Source: Gibbula magus (Eukaryota > Mollusca > Gastropoda > Trochida > Trochidae). Taken from it: DNA of 64,000 bases. The position numbers and the translations under genes were made by a program. The stretch lies in contig OW388296.1 in the NCBI GenBank assembly GCA_936450465.1, positions 29,704,638 through 29,768,637 on the forward strand, in the 5' to 3' direction. This document shows positions 35,601-47,089 of this stretch, piece by piece. The notes beneath the pieces were generated by a model. It made no database searches and was not told where the DNA came from. It was given only the letters and a program-made list of their open reading frames with translations. Position 1 is the stretch's first letter; the number at the start of each line of letters is the position of its first letter.

Positions 35601-36457
35601 GAATGTGGAATATTATGTATATCAGATGTTTATCTATAGACCTCGAAACATATTGCGGCGTCTATAAGGGAAATAATCAGTTGAAATATAGTAAGGTAAA
35701 CGGGCATTTATTACTCTGACATAGATCAGGGAAGCAATCAAAACTTATTTGCACTTACGAAATAAGTTCATAGAACGTTCCTATATGTAATAAAATTGAG
35801 CAAACAAATCACGACTGGTACATGTATGTCTCCGACTGGTACAAGGCTGTATCATCTTCATATCTAGTAGCAAGTAACGTTACACTACGCCATGCAGGAT
35901 ATATTTATATTTGTTTATATGTGATATAACAGGAACTTATACAGGTCTTTGTTGTAAATACTAGCTACTTTGAACTCCATATCGACTCGCCCCTGGGTAG
36001 ATATTTGCCATATTTGTCTGACACGTTTTTATAATGGGTAACATCCTTGTGCCATCTGTTTACTCAACCATGACATAAGGGTCGCGGAAGGTGGGGGTAA
36101 ACTGAGTGTTAACTTGTCGCAGCTGGACGAGAGCCAATTAGGGAAATGACATAACAAAGGTTAATTAACTTTAGTGAGAAAATCAACCAGACGTCATTCA
36201 AAATATTTATAAAAAATCAATCAACTTCAAATTTCAAAAACAGTTTACATATACCAGATAATGTATCACACTAAAGCGTATATATTTCATGCAAATAATA
36301 AACTCAATTACTTTTATTTCAAATCACAATTAGGATCACATTCAAGATATCCCACCTTCCAAAGGGATTATATTAATGATATTCAATCTATTTATTATAA
36401 TACCCTGGATGGACCGAGTGGAAAACGCTAAATCTTCAGCATATTATTCCTAATGTA

Positions 36458-36993
36458 AACTGAAGCACGAAAGAAACGTCACCCCTCAGTTGTTTTTATC
36501 ATATGTATAATTTTTAAAGTCAAATTTCTCGAGTTTTAGACGTCGTATTCCAAAACTGAATAGTTTTGCAAATTAGTCCAAAATATTAAATCAGTCAAAG
36601 AATTGTTATACGTGTTTTTTTTAAAAATAATTAAAAATCAAAATTTTGAAATTTAAACTTCCCAAAAATTAATTTTGATAAAACACAACTGTTAATCGAC
36701 AAATAACACATACTCTGTGTGAAAATCAATAAATATACCTCGTCCTGCAGACATTTACAACATTTTAAACATGGTAGGGGTCATGTTGGTGTAAATTTCA
36801 TTTCTGACCCCTGTCTAGTTTAAAAAATGATATTGTAATAAAAAATCAAAAAAATTAAATCACAAATTAAGTCAATAAACCTATTGCCAAAAGGTGTTAT
36901 TGCATCGTGCCATAATCAAATGCATCGCATGTCTTTAAAATATTGAATTAATCGAAACCAATTGAGGTGTGACGTTTCTTTTGTGCTTCAGTT
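36458..36993. mobile_element. Tc1/mariner-type MITE (536 bp)
   Basis: The terminal inverted repeats align over about 36 bp (AACTGAAGCACRAAAGAAAC, then GTCAC, CTCA and TTG) and the element is flanked by TA at 36456-36457 and 36994-36995. The interior is AT-rich without coding sequence. The AAAGAAACG core of the inverted repeat is shared with the elements at 20281 and 45200. Confidence 0.82.
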
Positions 36994-36999
36994 TATATC

Positions 37000-38675
37000 T
37001 TCCATGTCAGTTACATCAAAGTGATGGGTAGATACATTCACGACTGGATGAGTGACCTTGTATCAGGACAAACAACAACACATTTATTTTTTCATACTTT
37101 ACCACTTCATACCTTGTACCTTTAGTATTTCATATAAACTGTTCAGGTGTGACTTGAATAAATAACATATCTGTCTGTTGCGTCATTAAGACTTAAATAA
37201 ACATCAATCGGCTGATCACTGATTAGTCTTGGCGAGCTTCTAATTTAGTCATTAGGCTCTCGGTCACTGATAGACTGGGTGTATACTGTACAAAGATTCA
37301 AGGGTCTTTATTACTCCAGACAGCAACACGGTGTTTTTCATACAGTAGTACATTTATAATAAATCAGTGTACATTAATAGGAGAGAACAAATTTTGTATG
37401 TCAATTTTCCTGAAATAATGACTTGTTTAGACATTTTGCTTGGGATGGTCTTAGGGGCTTGTCTTCTTTATCCAAAAGAACAAGTTAATCGATATGGTTA
37501 ATATGGTGAACATAAACTTAAAGTACTGACTTATTACAGGATAATAATGAAGCACGTCTTGTGTATATCTGTAGCACCGCTTGGTAAACATTAAAACATT
37601 AGTACTTACATGTGTGAAAACAGTGAAAATACAGTGAATCTTAAGTACAGATTGTTCATTCATTAATGATATTCCTTAAGGACATACCCTACCCAGAAAT
37701 AAAATATTTAGATTTTTCTGAAAATTGGCAAAATGTACAACTGAGTGTGCTGATTTCGAAAATCAAATAAAAAATGGGGTCACCATGTTCGTTTTCGAGT
37801 AAAAATGTGTCAAAAACTGTTCTCTTTTATTGAAAAGCCTGAAAATCAAATATTTAATTTTTTCAGCAAAATTTTATTATTTTTTAAAATAAATGCAAAA
37901 TTGTATTTCTTACAGTTAGATATAAATGATACTTCAAAGTTTATTCAAAAATGATTTTGAAAAATGAAATTTTAAATTATTTTTTTTCAACTCAATGAAT
38001 TATCTTCAAAAATGTATTTTCAAAATTTAGAATTTTTTTAAAAATTCAAAATATGAAACTGACAATATATGGAACTCAAATTCGAAGACAAAAATGGGAG
38101 TCACCACGCAAAATTAACGAAATTTGTATATGTGAAAATTGATATCTGCAGTGAAAAATGCCCCAAAACGCCGAGGCAAGTCTACTGAATGCCGGCGATA
38201 TGGGTTTCACATTGTGTAACATTGTTCATAAAACTCGCAGGTTGAACTGACAGTATGTTAGGCTTGTGACGAATATTATGTTCACACATCTTAGTAGGCC
38301 GATTAAACGATCAAGTATTTGGTTTTGACCCCAATTTAGGAGCGGAGAATCATATACAGTGCCATACATCGTTTTCATGTCGTAAACGTCTATTTTTGTT
38401 TAACTAGAAGCAGGAATGTGAGAATCTGTGGTCTAATAAACATAATTATGTTATAGTTATGATGAATAATACTTTTGAGTTTGTAATTTATTAAATGTAA
38501 ATTTAGCAATTGTCGTAAATTTCCTATCGGATCGAATTGCTATGCGCACGGTTATGCGCAGTAGACGTTTTTTTGGGTTATCCTTAAACAGGAAACATGT
38601 TTTTAAAATAAATCTGATGCTCAGACTTCATATGACATCATATGTAGCCCGAAATATAAAAAGTTCTATCTCTTG
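37000..38675. other. Intron stretch, nothing recognised
   Basis: Very AT-rich, including a poly-purine/A-rich part at 37680-38110 with runs of TTTTCAAAAAT. It may be an old repeat (it starts CCTTAAGGACATACCCTACC), but no partner end was found. Confidence 0.35.
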
Positions 38676-38680
38676 ATTTA

Positions 38681-39021
38681 TTAAAGGGACAGTAGCAGTT
38701 TTTTTGCAAATTTTATTTTTTCATATTCCAATTTATAATGATAGTTTCTGTCAATTATATTCACATTTTACATTTTATTACACAGAACTATTTTCCGTAG
38801 TGGTAATAACGGTGTTGTGTATAAAGCATGGCGGCCATTTTATTGTGAACATATGTTATTATTTCGAATGACAAAAATAATTTCCATGGCTTTACGGAAA
38901 CATGTCCACTCTAACTTGATTGAAGTTGTTGAGAGAAGGCTGTTTTACTTTTGGTGACATTATGTTTCAAATACGTTTCATCGACTTATTTCAGTGAAAA
39001 AACGTGCTACTGCCCCTTTAA
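38681..39021 (-). mobile_element. TTAA MITE, copy 4
   Basis: TTAAAGGGACAGTAGCAGTT to CGTGCTACTGCCCCTTTAA. 341 bp, orientation B. Confidence 0.83.
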
Positions 39022-40739
39022 AAAAGTATATATCGGAGTATTTTTGTGACATCGGAATTCTAAGGGACATTCCTGTTTAAACAAATGTTAGTAACATCTT
39101 TGATGGGCATTCTAGAAGTTGAGGTGATGTGGGTAAATGTTAGTAATACATAATTATAAAACATTCTTGATGAAACATATCACTGAGGGTAATCATGGTG
39201 GTGACTTTATATTTGACAATTCGACAATGAATAAAATAAATTAGAAATTCATCATTTATTCTTCGGGGCTACGACTGTGATAAACGCTTGCAACAACATA
39301 ACCTAATATTGCTGATCAGTCTTATGATAACGTTTTTGGTACTTTGTGCATATTCAAAAAAATTTGTGTTTGTTTTTATGAAATTAATCATGTAAATATT
39401 TCTTGCAATTTATGTAAATACACACAACAAAATGGCGGATCTTCAGAATCTTCCCTTTCACGATATATGAATATCGATGAGATCACGTGACCGACCATGG
39501 CCGGTCCTTGGTCCTAAATTTTGTTCAATTAATAACGACGTGGTAAGCATGTGTTCTAATGAGCTGAATATCGGTAACGCAACGGATGTAACAGCTGTGG
39601 TATTTATTATTTTGTATGCTCAAAGCAAATCATTATGACCATGCGTGAAAATGTTGGAAAGTGTATGAACTCACCTTTATACAAATGCATATTTGTATAC
39701 ATATTAATTCTTTGTATGCGAATCGGCTGATATTTCTTCTCAGTTCCATGAATATCCAAATCGATGTCGCATTTCTATGTCATTTTATAAGTTTAGAATT
39801 TAGGTATTTTAATCTCAACATTATTTCAGGTTTATGATTGAAATATATACATAGCCAAAAAAGTGTTGCACCCCCTACATTCATATAAAATGTGATGCTG
39901 TGGCAATTTAAGGATATATGTATTGAATTAAACACTAAAGACATAAAGATAGGATACTAAATGACTAATGTCTTCGAAGAAACATATTCATGTTTGACAT
40001 TTAAAGAAATTACGACTGAATTTGCAATGTTTTTTTTAAACCCAAATAACTATTGTTTCTGTGCCGAAACTATGCGATAAACATTAGGTATTAGAGGACG
40101 AAAACAAAAATGTTGTTACCAACTTGACTTTCACGCATCACAACATCTTTTTTCGAGCAAAATATGGAAAGAACTGGTTCTTAAAATTCCATCCCGTATT
40201 TCACAATTTTTGACAACTAGTGATAAAAAAGGTCATAATCATACGATTTTGGAATTATTCTGAGATGTGTATGAGTTCGAGTCGTTAATCAAACACATCT
40301 CTGTGACTTACAGGTGTCATTACAGTATTACACACCGAATATCGTCAGTAAGCAACTTTGTTCATATTTGTCTTTTTCCAAGCAATCTGACTTTGAAGGT
40401 TCATACTGCTTTAACGAGTGACGTTTGGTTAAAAGTAAGTTACTAAAGGTTCATCAGTTCACTTGAAAGAATGGAACTGCTTACATAAGAACAACCTTTG
40501 CTGACTTTCAATTTTCAGTGTAACAATAATTGTTCCTGGACACGAATATAGCAGAATTTTATGAATGCAAATATCACAAATGAAATTTGCTTCGTTAAAC
40601 TGGCAGATAATGCTTCTGTCATATCAAAAAGTTGATTGTCCTGAAACATTGTCAACTTTCTTATCAGACAACTTTTACTGGTGAAACACTGTTTTTTGCT
40701 ATGTATTTTATTCATTAATATTATCCGTTTCCTTGTGGA

Positions 40740-41360
40740 TGAAAAGGTGTTGTCCTTGTCTTCTGGATTGACACAGCTCCTTGATTACATTCCCCTCAAA
40801 GGTTCTCCCTTGGTCGCTGTGAATTTTGCTGGGAAACAGTAGTTGACGAGGAAATTACGAAACACGACTCTCGCAGTTGTCTTGGTTGCGAGTTGGAATG
40901 GCTGTGGCATAACGTGTGAATTAGTCTGTTATGACGAGGTTGTTTTCATAGCCTGAAACGTAGGTGGGGCGTTGGTTAGGTCAAAGGGCATTCTGTTATG
41001 CTCGTAGAAACCAAGTGGGCCGACTGAAAATGCTGTTTTTTTAGTCGTCTTCTTTCATCTCCGCTTGCCAGTATCCAGAGTGAAAGTCCAGCTTCGAAAA
41101 CAGAGATGTTCTTGAGACGCAATCCAGTGTTTCGTCAATACGACTAATGACGTAGGCATCTTTAATGGTCCGCTGATTTATCCGGCGAAAATCCAGGCAG
41201 AATCTCAGAGTGTTGTCCTTCTTCCGCACGAGCACTATGTTGGATGAGAAAGGACTATGTGACTCCCGTATTGCTCTACAGGCTAACATTTCATGAAGAT
41301 GCTACCTTACTTCCTCAAACATACCTGGTGGTATGCGGCGGTGAGGCTCCTTGATCACAC
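40740..41360 (-). pseudogene. Ty3/gypsy-like pol remnant (RT joined to integrase)
   Basis: From 41360 leftward the minus strand reads HRRIPPGMFEEVR, a TAG at 41304-41302, then SPFSSNIVLVRKKDNTLRFC and LDFRRINQRT, an RT start typical of Ty3/gypsy. A frame break near 41040 leads to KKTAFSVGPLGFYEHNRMPF. Soon after, at about 40950, the sequence jumps to an integrase core stretch (VITD, stop, FTRYATAIPTRN). The catalytic centre of RT, RNase H and the start of integrase are therefore deleted. No LTRs were found. It is a dead retrotransposon copy. Confidence 0.8.
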
Positions 41361-41804
41361 ACATTGTTGCTGAATAATATCACAGCAAGTGTATACAGAG
41401 GTACAAAGACAAAAACGTTATAAGACTTTAATGTATAAATGCAATATTAGATAGAAGATGTTTTGTAAATATCTCTGAATCAGCTAACAGCCTCTGTCCT
41501 TAAATGTCAATCATAGAATATTCAGTTACTGACAACAAATGACAAGCGTACATTCATTGTCAGTTTTTACAAAGATCACAAAGTATCACAGATGATCAGT
41601 TACAAAGATCACGACTATCACAGATGATCAGTTATGTGTAATCTCTCTCCATGGAAGATCACAGGTTCATCCCACGATATACATGTACATCACACTCACA
41701 GCTCTCTGCCAAACGTAAATAAAGTCTATCCTTGAACGTCACTGCTATGTTCCATATGCTCATGCTTATAATACGAGCAAATGGCATATTACATAGGTAC
41801 ATCA

Positions 41805-42127
41805 TATTATAAATATGTTTTCCTTATGGGAGGATATGATACTTTACTGACACTGATAATGGTGTTAGATAGACATTATCCAGATCAAATAAGGTAGCGA
41901 GACAATCGACATCGCTATGCATGTGGGCTCGGTTATACTGTACCTTTTATTGTTAAGTAATACACATAGTGTATAAACGATCGCCCATTGAGCGGGCCAG
42001 ATATCAGTAGTCTGGACTACTAGGAAGTCGTATGACTAGCTTCGCCCAAAATGGCGTATGTATGGTGGAACTTAAATGAATGTATCCCTTGACTGTTGAC
42101 TGTGTACATCACGTTTCTGTTGACAAC
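41805..42127 (+). promoter_or_regulatory. Candidate promoter/5' UTR of first exon copy 2
   Basis: Matches 34057-34360 with a few substitutions and short indels, ending in GTTGACAAC before the ATG. Promoter function is inferred from position next to an intact signal-peptide exon. Confidence 0.35.
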
Positions 42128-42181
42128 ATGGGGAAATTGGCATTTTGGTTTGCTCTGATCATATCTGCTGCTGTCTTTGAG
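42128..42181 (+). CDS. Secreted C2-like gene, first exon copy 2 (signal peptide)
   Basis: This is the second intact copy of the 18-codon signal-peptide exon, with the same peptide as copy 1 and the same donor (GAG then GTAAGA). It sits in a direct duplication of about 2.2 kb of 5' flank, exon and intron sequence. It is the nearer intact copy to the shared downstream exons (about 15 kb upstream of 57502), so it could act as an alternative promoter and first exon. It could also be what is left of a tandem gene duplication whose other exons were lost. The two reading-frame differences from copy 1 are silent. Confidence 0.68.
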
Positions 42182-42448
42182 GTAAGATATTTTTATGACG
42201 AATTATTTTCTTCTGAAAGGGTAGATGACCTCCATATTGTTGTAACAGTTTACAGTGGTATAGACATATCTGTATCATACTGGTTAAATTCTCGCTATGA
42301 GTGAGAGTTAGACTAGGCAATTTTACGTCATATAGCAGTGATGTCATCAGTTGTGACTTGTACAACATGGTATGACGATTTCTCAATGTATCCTAGTTGT
42401 TCCTTGCATATTGATCTTAATGTGTGTAAAACATCTTATTCTGCATAG

Positions 42449-42662
42449 TGAAGGAAGCTATATTTGTGTTAAAAAAAAGAGGACACATTTTAGGATAGAT
42501 GAAATGACAAATGGTCAAAATCGGATTCATTGAAATGTGATGTCAATTTGACAATTGATCGATTTTTAATTTCTGAAATCGGTCCATAAATTACATAAAA
42601 AACCGCTTATTTAGCTCCGGCGACCAGAATGGAAGTCTGCGGGGGTGTGGCCCGTGAAGGGT
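42449..42662 (+). repeat. Dispersed repeat family 2 inserted in duplicon 2
   Basis: AGGATAGATGAAATGACAAA to TCTGAAATCGGTCCATAAAT and a GGCGACCAGAATGGAAG end. It is absent from the matching place in duplicon 1 (34690), so it entered after the duplication. Confidence 0.7.
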
Positions 42663-43380
42663 TGACTTCTGTGACGTCACTGGAGTAACCTGATTTAATG
42701 TCATAATTTCGTAACATTTTGATTGTTAATTTCACTAACAAATCTTCAATCAAGCAACTTAAACTGTCCATATATCGAATGTTTAGATATCCAACTAAAT
42801 AATTCCGCAGATGACAATTACATAATTATTGCATAAACATGTGTTTTTGGCGATTTAACACACCTTATAAATTCATCTAGCGGCAGTGATAATCATCATT
42901 AATTAATTAACAAGGCTGCACGGAGCGTGTCGGTCCGCTGGTCACAGACGACCCGTCGTCTGTGGTTAATCAGTCACGCCTCAATGATTCTTCTCAAAAC
43001 GTTTCCCGGCAGAAATCGCGGTATTGTTAAAATGGGTAAATTAAAATCTTCTTAATAATCAATTGCAAGTGTATATTGTCTCGATTGTTGTGCTCAATTG
43101 ATTCCGATACACAATTTACGTAGAGATACTCATCTGTCATTCTTGAGAAAGGTGCATTTCACCAGATCTTTAAGCAAACAAGTGTCTAGGCGAAAGCACT
43201 GCTGAAATCCAACCCAGACGCCAGTCAGTCTTTCGTATATTCCTCCTTTATACGACACTGAGTTTATTTTTATAAATTGACTACGCCTATTTCACTAATC
43301 GCTGTACATGCATACCGTGGGAACTGGAATGCTCTCAGTGTGTCACAGTTGACTGTGCTATATCAGTTTTGTCTGACCTT

Positions 43381-43424
43381 ATGGGGAAAGTGTATAATAG
43401 CTTTAGTTGAATGCTATTGTTGAG
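43381..43424 (+). pseudogene. Relic first exon inside duplicon 2
   Basis: Counterpart of the relic at 35215 in the second duplicon: ATGGGGAAAG, broken frame, then TTGTTGAG-GTATAA. Its presence at the same place in both duplicons shows that the relic predates the larger duplication. Confidence 0.4.
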
Positions 43425-43639
43425 GTATAAAACGGAATTCCTTTACAGTTAATACAGCTCTTTACGAATTCTGCACTGCGCAGCTGGCCAACATCCAAAC
43501 TTTCTCCGAGGTTTACTACGGTTTAGGTATGCCTTTAATTAGAGGTCTAAAAAGAAAGTATATCGTACATATGAGGTATTAATATTCAAACCAACAACTA
43601 ATTACGATATCATTTGAGAAACCTACATATCTGTAGATC

Positions 43640-43760
43640 AATGCTTAACATGACAAACCACACGGAGGTATGAAGACACTCTTTATCGATATGCAGCTTC
43701 TTTGTACCGCATAGACGACGTTCCGACATAGGTTCTATTAACGTTGTCAAACAGGTAAAT
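43640..43760 (-). mobile_element. Decayed Penelope-like tail, duplicon 2
   Basis: On the minus strand GACAACGTTAATAGAACCTA, then GTCGGAACGTCGTC, then AAAGAAGCTGCATATCGATA. It is closer than copy 1 to the block at 18510 (ACCTATGTCGAAACGTCGC). Confidence 0.42.
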
Positions 43761-44067
43761 CATAAAGGAATGTGGAATATTATGTATATTAGATGTTTAT
43801 CTAGAGACCTGGAAACATATTGCGGCGTCTATAAGGGAAATAATCAGTTGAAATATAATAAGGTAAAGGGCCATTTATTACTCTGACATAGATCAGGGAA
43901 GCAATCAGACCTTATTTGCACTTACGAAATAAGTTCATAGGATGTTCCTATATGTAATAAAACTGAGCAAACAAATCACGACTGGTACATGTATGTCTCC
44001 GACTGGTACAAGGTTGTATCATCTTCAAATAACGTTACACTACGCCATGCAGGAAATATTTATATTT

Positions 44068-44108
44068 GTTATATATGTATATATATATATATATGTATAT
44101 TATATATA

Positions 44109-44187
<79 letters not shown>
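44068..44187. repeat. (TA)n microsatellite
   Basis: TA tract with two short interruptions, in duplicon 2 only. Confidence 0.9.
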
Positions 44188-44191
<4 letters not shown>

Positions 44192-44300
44192 ACACCTTCG
44201 GCTACTAGGATACATACTCGCAACTTATATAAAGTTTACTATGTAGTTCAATAGGTTTAGAATAGTACATTGTATAGATATATGTATATATATATATATA

Positions 44301-44491
44301 TAGAAAAGAGTAAACATCAGATGGGTTTGACTGGATCAATCTTCTTTAATACGATGAGCTCATTTCGACCAGTATATCGGTCTTTTCAAGAAAAGAAAAG
44401 ACTTGAAAAGACCGATATACTGGTCGAAATGAGCTCATCGTATTAAAGAAGATTGATCCAGTCAAACCCATCTGATGTTTACTCTTTTCTA
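44301..44491. repeat. Perfect 90-bp inverted repeat (hairpin)
   Basis: Arms 44301-44390 and 44402-44491 are exact reverse complements with an 11-base purine spacer. TA tracts border both sides. No gene content. Duplicon 1 lacks it, so it arose or arrived after the duplication. Confidence 0.9.
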
Positions 44492-44614
44492 TATATAACC
44501 TTACTTCACGTGAGAAACGACTCATTTTTATTTATATATATATATATACACATGTACACACAATAATCTATATAAATATACAAACATCTATAAATCTATA
44601 ATCTCCTTCCATAG

Positions 44615-44616
<2 letters not shown>

Positions 44617-44667
<51 letters not shown>

Positions 44668-44690
44668 ATATGTGTGTGTGTGTGTGTGTA
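44617..44690. repeat. (TA)n followed by (TG)n
   Basis: TA tract to 44663, then nine TG units. In duplicon 2 only. Confidence 0.9.
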
Positions 44691-45199
44691 TTATCAGGTC
44701 TTTGTTGTAATACTACCTTCTTTGAACTCAATATCGACTCGCCCCTGGGTAGATATTTGCCATACTTGTCTGACACGTTTAGCTAATGTGTAAAACCCTT
44801 GTGTAATGTGTTCACTCAACCATGCAATAAGAGCCACACAAAGTGGAAATAAACTGAGGGTAACTGAGCGTTAGGTTGTCGCAACTGGACTAGAGCAAAT
44901 TTTGGAAATGTTGAAGTCGTATGCAGATTTTAAACACATAAATGGCGTTTAAATAACATAAGTAAATCACCTTGACTGAGAAAATCAACCAGTCGCCAAT
45001 TAAAATATTCATTAAACATTCAATCAAATTTATCAAATTTAAACAATAGTTTACACATACCAGTTTTTCTTAACCCAATGTATCATTCATGTCAATTAGC
45101 TCCGACTTTTCAAATATGTATACATTTGTGCCTATTGATGCCTTGTTTCCCGACCGTTATCCAAAAGTCTTCATTATGTCAGTGAAAAGTTTGTATATA

Positions 45200-46147
45200 A
45201 ACTAGCGTCCGGAAGAAACGCTACAAAACTGAGAATGAGTGTACAGTTGAACAGGAAGATTTTCTGGATAACAACTTATTGAATGTGAAAAGAAGTTGTT
45301 ATCAAGAAAATCTTTCTGTTCTTATGTATACGACTTCTAAATGCCCTTCAAAGACCTGAGTGTATAGTTATCAAATTATTGTCAATTTGTTCGGAAACAA
45401 TCAATAACACATATCTCGAACCCAACATATCTGTAACTTATGAAATCTTGCATGTGCAATCCGTTTTTTTGCGAACAAAATCGATTTTGCACGAAAAATT
45501 TTAAATTGTTTAGAAAGATGCCCGGATCAAATAAGTGTATAAAATGTGGCTAGTTTTATTCACTGACATCATATTGAATGATTTTCAACCAAGAACATGC
45601 CTCGGTTAACTACAGCTGAGCGGGGGAGAGAGCAATCGGTTTGTTTCAAATGGGGGCTATACAACAGCATGTGGCTTTTAGGATGGAATGCTGCAGATCC
45701 ACCATCGCCAGGCTTGTTTCACGTTTACGACAGACTTGAAGTACTTCAGACAGGCCAAGGAGTGGAAGACCGAAAGTCAAGACCGACATCAAAGACCATT
45801 ATTTACGGACGCTTTACCTGCGGAATCGACACCTGACTGTGACGTCATCAAGTATCACCAGTCTTGGATATCGTGTTAGTTGACAGACTGTCGCCGGGTG
45901 TCTCTGTCACCATGGTCTTCGTGCCTATCGATCTTTCAAGGTAATGACGTTAACGTTTCTACACTCAACCCCAACGTCACTCAAGTATCATCTGATCAAA
46001 CTGTGCAATGTTTTGTTGTTGATGTTCAGTATGCATTGTAGCTGAATGCATGTTTTATGTGACTAAACATTTAATGTTCCCATAAATTTGTTTGGTTCTA
46101 ATTAAGGCAAGAAAATACTTTGTAGCGTTTCTTTTGGACGCTAGTTT
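45200..46147 (+). mobile_element. Tc1/mariner element, truncated transposase
   Basis: Terminal inverted repeats at 45200-45228 and 46119-46147 (AACTAGCGTCC-x2-AAGAAACGC), with TA-rich flanks. From 45597 the plus strand encodes MPRLTTAERGR. After a frame change it reads RAIGLFQMGAIQQHVAF, then STIARLVSRLRQT, a TGA, and SDRPRSGRPKV, the N-terminal helix-turn-helix half of a Tc1 transposase. Little of the catalytic domain is left. The GC content is above that of the surroundings. Confidence 0.82.
45238..45360 (+). mobile_element. Penelope-like tail fragment inside the Tc1 element
   Basis: GTTGTTATCAAGAAAATCTT and the AATGCCCTTCAAAGACC end match the tail at 9520-9600. An inverted partner (AAGATTTTCTGGATAACAAC) precedes it, giving a short hairpin. 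It lies within the Tc1 element at 45200-46147, so it may be part of that element or a nested insertion. Confidence 0.4.
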
Positions 46148-46648
46148 GTATATTCAGTGAACCTTTAACGTTTAACCTTTTAACCTTTTGGTTTCAATGC
46201 TTTGTCCTGAATCTTATAATTTCGTATCCAGGACAGAATTGAAAAAACGTTTCAGGCTTTTTTCTAAATGAAACATGGTGTTTTGAACAATCCTCAAATG
46301 CAGATGTCACTTTTTCAGTTTTAAACTTTTTGAGATTCTAATTTTTGCTTGTTTTAATAAAAACCCATCTATGAATGTGTTTACCAGGTAAAAACTGAAC
46401 AACTAAAGGACTTGTTTATTAAAATTTGCTTTAAATACAATATAGCTGAATGCGTGTTTTTGAATTTTCAGTGAATATTTTATTTTGGTCATTTCCATCA
46501 AAACGCAACTTCAACAGGTACACATAATTCATCATTAGATTATAAAACCGATACACTTCAAATGTGATATCAATCTTGTGATCTTATCGAAGATATCAGC
46601 TTAAAATTTAATAATCTGAATATAAAACACTCAATCTACCTGACCTAC

Positions 46649-46831
46649 CCTGAGATGTGAACGTGTCAAGAAGTCCTTTTATGAGGAAACTTGGCTTGAA
46701 CTGATAACACCACTGATCCACAGCTGGTTCTTGAGGTCGAGGAACTTTCGTCATCTGATTGCATTTGGTACACAGGATGGATTGGGCAGTGATGGCGTCT
46801 CTGAGTGTTTTTGTGTACTTTGTCAGACATC
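46649..46831 (-). pseudogene. Possible half-RING (TRIM-like) exon or fragment
   Basis: A minus-strand frame reads CLTKYTKTL, then ITAQSILCTKCNQMTKV, then YQFKPSFLIKGLLDTF, ending CTCAGG before GTAGGT (donor). C-L-x2-Y...I-x-C-x2-C followed by F-x-x-x-F-L-I-x-G-L-L is how the second half of a RING finger runs into the TRIM linker. The start at a weak acceptor (GAGTAG) is uncertain, and I cannot find the first half of a RING upstream. It may be a lone exon, a gene fragment carried by a transposon, or a chance frame. Confidence 0.3.
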
Positions 46832-47089
46832 CTACTCAGGAGATAGGCCGACAGTCGATAGTACACAAGTCTTTTACTATAAATGTCTAAATGTTGTAGG
46901 ACATTTTGTGATTGCGTCCAAATATAAACCAAGGAACTTAAAAGATGACTTTACCATGCCTCAATTAAAGTGTCCTTGGCCTAATGATTTTGAAGACACC
47001 ATCAAACAGAGAGATCTAAATATATCGCTTTCTAAAGACAGATTCTTTGTCATTTCCAAACATAAAACATACCCGTGATAGAGACTACA

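Larger units (their letters stand above)
34025..36270 (+). repeat. Duplicon 1 (5' flank, first exon, intron start)
   Basis: Direct-repeat partner of 41710-45090. Shared landmarks in order: a block near GATATGTTTTCCTTATG, ACTGACACTGATAATGGTG, GGGCTCGGTTATACC, the signal-peptide exon, GACTTCTGTGACGTCACTGG, TAGCGGCAGTGATAATC, CACGGAGCGTGTCGGTCC, the relic exon, the decayed Penelope-like stretch near 35540 and the GACTCGCCCCTGGGTAGA block. Copy 1 has an 11-bp internal duplication (CAGACGTCACAGACG) that copy 2 lacks. Confidence 0.85.
41710..45090 (+). repeat. Duplicon 2 (5' flank, first exon, intron start)
   Basis: Second copy of the 34025-36270 unit, in the same orientation. It is longer because of a dispersed-repeat insertion at about 42449-42662 and about 630 bp of TA tracts plus a perfect hairpin at about 44060-44690. 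Outside these, collinearity continues to the AAAATCAACCAG stretch near 44980. Confidence 0.85.
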
